A stretch of DNA of 64,000 nt from positions 97,297,022-97,361,021 of the forward strand of contig NC_089492.1 in NCBI RefSeq assembly GCF_036850765.1, given 5' to 3'. The position numbers and the translations under genes are program-made. This document shows positions 59,445 to 64,000 of this stretch, piece by piece. Source of the stretch: Saccopteryx bilineata. Taxonomy: Eukaryota; Chordata; Mammalia; Chiroptera; Emballonuridae. The notes under the pieces are model-generated. The model saw nothing but the letters and a program-made list of their open reading frames with translations. It did not search any database and was not told where the DNA came from. Every line of letters starts with the position of its first letter. The first letter of the stretch is position 1.

Positions 59445-60465
59445 ACAAAACCCTTAAACTTCGCACAGTGGGCCTTCCTGTGTTGGAAGGAGGCTCTTAT
59501 TTCTTCTCAAATAATTTAAACATCCAATGGCTCCTTCACTTGTTTATCATTGAAGTTCTTCACAACTGTTTTGCCTTACTGGTCATTTATAGTTTAATAA
59601 CGCTTTAAAAATGTGGTGTCTAAAGCAAGTAAAGTGTTCTTAGATGATCAGTTTAGTGTTTTGAACAGTAAGAGTTTTTAATACATGAGCTTCATGAGGC
59701 TCCCCAGATTCAATACTAATTCTCTGGCAGTTTGTCCTGATGTTACAGGGCATAACAAAGCACCATTTTATCAATTAGACTTTGCCCAATACTGCAGGGG
59801 AAAAAAATGAATAGCCCAATAACTGATGGAGGCACAGTTATATTAATTCATTTTCTTTCACAAATGTCAATGATAATGAACCAATTAACCATTGTTTTAA
59901 ATTGATCTAATTATTCACTCTACCTTTTCCATCAGGTCAGGCTAATGATATAAAACCATAGAATTGTTTATGTTACAAATTTTTAAATAATAATCAACAA
60001 ATTAATTCAAAGAATGTCTGTCAACAAAATATACTACATTATATGAGAAATAATATACATTGTGAAAGGGAGTATCGATGACTTTTACTCCAGTCTGAAT
60101 ATTACATGTGATGGATTTTATTGTAGCATATTCAGATCTAGATGTTTAATTAGATTATGTCACCTGAAACATAATTTTGGCATAGACAATACGATTTATC
60201 TCTGTTTCTAACAAATAATCCTCATAATTGATAATGTGTTTTATATATGAGCCATTCAAAATATTTTGGAAAATTAGCACAGACACTAACATATCAATAG
60301 GTAAAAGTTAAAAAGAATATGTAGAAAATGGGAAAATATGCCCTAAAACACTAAATTAATAAGGTCTTGTATGTAATATAATCATCATGGAAGTTGCTAA
60401 AATAATTTTTTGAGAAGAAGGTAGTATACACAAACCAAATATTTTTAAAATATCCATTTTCTTTT
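59445..60465. other. AT-rich sequence, nothing clear
   Basis: No recognisable repeat or exon. Confidence 0.5.
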
Positions 60466-60469
60466 TTTT

Positions 60470-60605
60470 AACTATTCAATCAACAACATGTATTGTATGT
60501 GTAAAATATGCCAGGCTATTGAGGTGCCAATATGTAAAACACAGGCTTCAGGCTTCCTTGAGGAGGTGGCATTAGAGATAAAAAATGTAGATGCAGAAAT
60601 CCTTA
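60470..60605 (-). mobile_element. L2 3'-end fragment
   Basis: 'attcaatcaacaacatgtat', 'aaatatgccaggctattgag' and 'aggcttccttgaggaggtg' fit antisense L2; degraded. Confidence 0.5.
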
Positions 60606-60609
60606 CTAT

Positions 60610-61780
60610 TAAATACTGAACTACCACTACTCAGATTTTCTCCTATTTGACAATTTTCAAATCAACACTTTAAATCCATACTATCCATTTTCCCTAGAAA
60701 GTGCTTTAGTTATAGAAGATATCTGATTGAGAGAAATATTTTATATTTCTCTTTTTTAAAAAAAGTTTACAATTAGAGAGGATCTGGTTTGGATTTTCTT
60801 TATAAAACAATTGTCTCAGAGCTCTTAATCACCCATCATTTTGCTGGAATAAAGCACCACATAAACCTTGATTATTCCTGAAGTTCTGGAGAAGATAATT
60901 GGTTATATCGACATAGTAGACAGAGGGAAAAAAGTTTATTCCTATTCTTCACAGTGAACCAAAAGTTCAATCGAGATACTTCCTTAAAAATAAGCAAAAC
61001 TGCCAACTCTCACTAGTTTAGTGTTTACTCTGACTCCAAGGATTGCGGAACAGGAGTGAAAGAAGCCCATGGTGGAGCCTGCTGACTCAGACTGGTTTTC
61101 CCATTGCTGCTAAAAATGCAGAGCTGGGTTGCATAACTGAGAAAGTTTAATGGTCAGCCATGGAATTGAAACAGACACTGAGCTTAAGTAGTTTTTCATG
61201 CTCTAGTAAGTAAATTGTTAACGGACAGATAACACCATCTTAATCTCTGATACTACTTCATGGAAAAGCAATACAACCAGTCCCAGCGAAGGAGGATTTA
61301 AAAATAATAAATGAGGTTAAAAAGTTTAAAGCCAGCTGACTAAATATCTGGTTTGGAGTTTAGCATTAACTTTCAGATTGGATTGTTTGAATAAAAGCTT
61401 AACCTTGTAGAAGTAAGAGCTATTTAAGAGTGAACAGACAGAAACCTAAAGGACTTTGCACACCTGTAAAATATCACAGGATATGGATGAAATGCCAGGC
61501 TAGCCTTTGCTGTTACCACAAGGGGGACACCTTCTGTGGGACAGAAATAGATGGAAAGAAAGTGAAGGCTTTTTTTTTTTTTTTAAATCAATAATCATCC
61601 TCTCTACTCTCCCCCAAGCTCAGGCAGAAAGCTAGAGAAAGACTAGAAATTCCAGTGAATTGAGATGAGATAGAATTTAAGGGATTCCAGTCCATTAAAC
61701 TGCTCTTAGGATTGACTCTTGTCATCTCATTTCATAGGATGTGAACATGCAGGCAAAGTCTCTTAAAACATGATTCTTAA
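60610..61780. other. Sequence without clear features
   Basis: A T-run lies at 61570-61583. Nothing else recognised. Confidence 0.5.
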
Positions 61781-61783
61781 GTT

Positions 61784-62042
61784 TTCTTTGTTTCTTTGTT
61801 TCTCTTTCTCTTTCTCTCACTCGCTCTCTCTTTCCTTCCCTTTCTTTCTCTCTCTCTTTCTTTCTCTCTCTTTTTCTCTTTCTCTCCCTCCCTCCCTCCT
61901 TTCTTTCTTTCTTTCTTTTTCTTTCTTTCTTCTTTTCTTCCTTCCTTCCTTCCTTCCTTCCTTCCTTCCTTCTTTCTCTCTTTTTTTCTTTCTTTTTTTT
62001 CTTTCTTCTTTCTCTCTCTCTCTCTCTTTCTCTCTTTCTTTC

Positions 62043-62093
<51 letters not shown>

Positions 62094-62098
62094 CTCTT
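61784..62098. repeat. Compound polypyrimidine microsatellite, ~315 bp
   Basis: Almost pure C/T on the plus strand, with TTTC and TCTC repeats, a (CCTT)n block at about 61938-61970 and a (CTTT)n block at 62042-62093. The long open frames on both strands across it (over 100 codons of Lys/Glu/Arg or Ser/Phe/Leu) are artefacts of the repeat. Confidence 0.97.
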
Positions 62099-62225
62099 GC
62101 TTGTTAAGCACATGGAAGGAATGAACATATTTCCTTTTAACTGTCAAAAGGGAAGTCTCATATGACAGTGTGCGTTTGAACAAAACCGAGTGTTGTTTTT
62201 TTGTTTTTTTAAGTAACCAAACATT

Positions 62226-62248
62226 GGGGGTGGGGGAAGGGAGTGGGG
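62226..62248 (+). other. G-quadruplex-capable motif
   Basis: Four runs of three or more G with short spacers (GGGGG T GGGGG AA GGG AGT GGGG). Plausible but outside any known regulatory context. Confidence 0.6.
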
Positions 62249-62249
62249 A

Positions 62250-62640
62250 GGAGGAAAAGAAAATCAAACATTTTTTTCCACTAAACCCTTAATCTCCTCA
62301 TTTCTATTTTATTTCCCTCTCACTCAAATCATCTTTATTTTTAAAGGTTACTTAAGTTCACAGGAGTTCATTTCTTGATCATTTTGGTGTTAACATAGCA
62401 ATTTGATTTCTTCACCTGAAGGATTTTTGGGGACTGTGCTCATGTCTTAAAATTCTTACTATGTCCACAGAGGATCCACTCCCTGTGGCATATCAGGGAG
62501 AGGCTGCCCGGTGGTCTAGGGCTGAGCCTTCCATCTGTACGGAGGTAGATTGCAGTGCTCTGTGAGACCATGGTTCTGTGGCAGAGGAAACAACATTGGG
62601 TTTGTAAGGAGGAGCCTGCCAGATTCCCACAAGATAATCA
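62250..62640. other. Sequence without clear features
   Basis: Nothing recognised. Confidence 0.5.
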
Positions 62641-62644
62641 TAAT

Positions 62645-62895
62645 CACAGTGACAGTAATTACTCTAACGATAATAACTGTTATTGACTGAGTGCTTGCTC
62701 TGTGTCAGGCACAGCACTAAGTGCTTTGCAAACATGTGCATTGGTCGCATTGACCTCCTTAGTTATTGGACTCCTGTTTTACAGAGAGGACATGGAACTT
62801 AGAGAACTGAAGAAACCCCTCTAAGGTAGCACATTGCTAGTAATTTATAAAAGAGAGAGAATTAAAAATCAGGTCTGTCTGCTCAGTTTCACCAT
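62645..62895 (-). mobile_element. MIR SINE
   Basis: 'gataataactgttattgac', 'gtgtcaggcacagcactaag' and 'gttttacagagaggacatgg' match the reverse complement of MIR, nearly full length. Confidence 0.85.
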
Positions 62896-62899
62896 CTGT

Positions 62900-63615
62900 A
62901 AGACAAGGGCATAATTTACCTCAAATTTTGCTGGGCTTAAACAGGACTACATGAGCCTTGTAAACCAAAAAGAAATGTATATGCAAAAGTGTCTGTGCTA
63001 TGGTCAACAGGACAGATGGATTGGGTGCAGAATGGGAAGTGGGCGCCTAGCAAGTACGAGGCAAAGGAAAGTACGCAGAATTTTTATTTCTATAGTCATG
63101 GTCGTTTCACCATACTGGAAGCCTCTCCTCACTTTTCTGACATTCAGAACTACCCCTTTAAGATGCCACAGCAGCATTTTCTTTTGCGTTGGTCAGAGGA
63201 CTGTGGTGTACTTCTGGAAGGGGAAGTGGGGTGCAGATTCAGTTTCACTTTGGGATTAGAACACTCTGCTTGGTGAAGGAGAGAGGACAGGAGAACGCTG
63301 GAGGGCAGAAGAACAGACAAACCCTGTCCCCTCCCTTGAGACAGACACAGAACTCAACTCTCAGGCTTCCGCTCTGACAAGAACCGTTGAACGGCTTCCT
63401 GACAACCCTCCATGGGTTAGTCTTTGAGCAGGAGAAGAATCAGGACGTTTGTAGACAGAATCCTCCCATTGAGTCAAACCCAAAGCTTTAGCCAATAAAA
63501 TATTTCTCTAAATCCCCAAGGAGCCAATACCGTAGCACATTATTAAAAAGTGTTTTCAGTTTTTAGGGCCTAATATGGAGCAAGGGGATGTCCTTCACAT
63601 GATAAAGCACTTCTT
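62900..63615. other. Sequence without clear features
   Basis: Three overlapping open frames (62951-63377, plus) have no recognisable domain. Confidence 0.5.
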
Positions 63616-63629
63616 TTTTAAATATTTAC

Positions 63630-63652
63630 TTATGTATGTATGTATGTATGTA
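63630..63652. repeat. (TATG)n microsatellite
   Basis: Five or so TATG units next to the reversed L1 tail, from which it may have grown. Confidence 0.85.
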
Positions 63653-64000
63653 TTTATTGTGGTTGACTATGCATAATATACTTACTCTCTTAACTATTTT
63701 TAAGTCTACAGTTCAGTGATATTAAGGATATTCATATTATTGTGCTACCATCACCATTATCTACCTCCAGAACTCATTTACAATAACATAGATGAAACTG
63801 GAGGACTTTATGCTAAGTGAAATAAGCCAGACACAGACAAATAAATATTGCACAATCTCACTGACATGTGGAATCTAAAATAACCCCCCCAGGTTCCCCC
63901 CCTCCAAGAAAAATACCAAACTCAGAAGAGATCATACTTGGTTACCAGAGACAGAGGGTAGGGGGTGGGGAAATTGAAGGAAGGCCATCAATAGGTACAA
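63652..64000 (-). mobile_element. L1 LINE with 5' inversion, cut by the window edge
   Basis: 63652-63775 is the 3' terminus of an old L1 on the minus strand ('aagtctacagttcagtgat', 'tgctaccatcaccattatc', 'ctccagaactc'). From about 63778 the plus strand reads an earlier part of the same 3' region ('aacatagatgaaactggagg', 'ctaagtgaaataagccagac', 'ggttaccagagacagagg'). The head-to-head order matches a 5' inversion. The right end is outside the window. Confidence 0.75.

Noticed and set aside
61722..62267. 181-codon Lys/Glu/Arg-rich minus frame and Ser/Phe/Leu-rich plus frames
   Set aside because: Pure translation of the polypyrimidine microsatellite.
1..64000. Endogenous retrovirus or LTR element
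   Set aside because: No paired LTRs, primer-binding site or gag/pol/env-like frame could be recognised, although small solo-LTR relics cannot be excluded by eye.

Overview
The window is mammalian nuclear DNA, almost certainly from a bat. It carries several families of tRNA-derived SINEs that I recognise as chiropteran: a type of about 400 bp opening with a GCCCTGGCCGGTTGGCTCA head, a type of about 325 bp opening with a CCTGACCAGGCGGTGGC head, and shorter relatives. They lie on a background of older mammalian repeats (MIR, L2, MER1/MER5-like hAT elements, L1). The SINE mix resembles what I recall of horseshoe or roundleaf bats (Rhinolophoidea) more than the VES elements of vesper bats. That family-level placement is from memory and uncertain.

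Only one protein-coding gene is supported: SLC8A1, the plasma-membrane Na+/Ca2+ exchanger NCX1, on the minus strand. The window contains its large first coding exon, exon 2, at 2496-4330. It encodes the signal peptide, the first five membrane segments with the alpha-1 repeat, the XIP region, the first Ca2+-binding domain (CBD1) and the start of the second (CBD2). The exon is intact with clean splice sites. Bases 1-2495 are the following intron, leading to the mutually exclusive exons outside the window. Everything above 4331 is 5' intron and upstream sequence of the same gene.

About 20.5 kb upstream of exon 2, at 24850-25260, lies a strong CpG island. I read it as an alternative SLC8A1 promoter, most likely the GC-rich 'brain-type' one described in other mammals. 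Good minus-strand splice donors sit at its downstream edge (24723), just upstream of it (25375) and 400 bp upstream (25656). A 52-bp alternating purine-pyrimidine tract and a textbook G-quadruplex motif lie 1-2 kb downstream of it.

The rest is ordinary accessory intronic DNA. It holds MIR and L2 fragments, two L1 copies with 5' inversions (15.1-15.9 kb, and at the right edge), three hAT miniature elements (two of one family forming a large inverted pair at 45.0-46.8 kb), a MER1-like element at 42.7 kb, and eleven tRNA SINEs, several with perfect target-site duplications. Six of the SINEs cluster at 49.9-59.4 kb. A 315-bp polypyrimidine microsatellite lies at 61.8-62.1 kb. I see no second gene, no RNA gene and no evidence of an undescribed biological system. 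The most interesting points are local: lineage changes in NCX1, DNA structures near the promoter, and transposon rearrangements.
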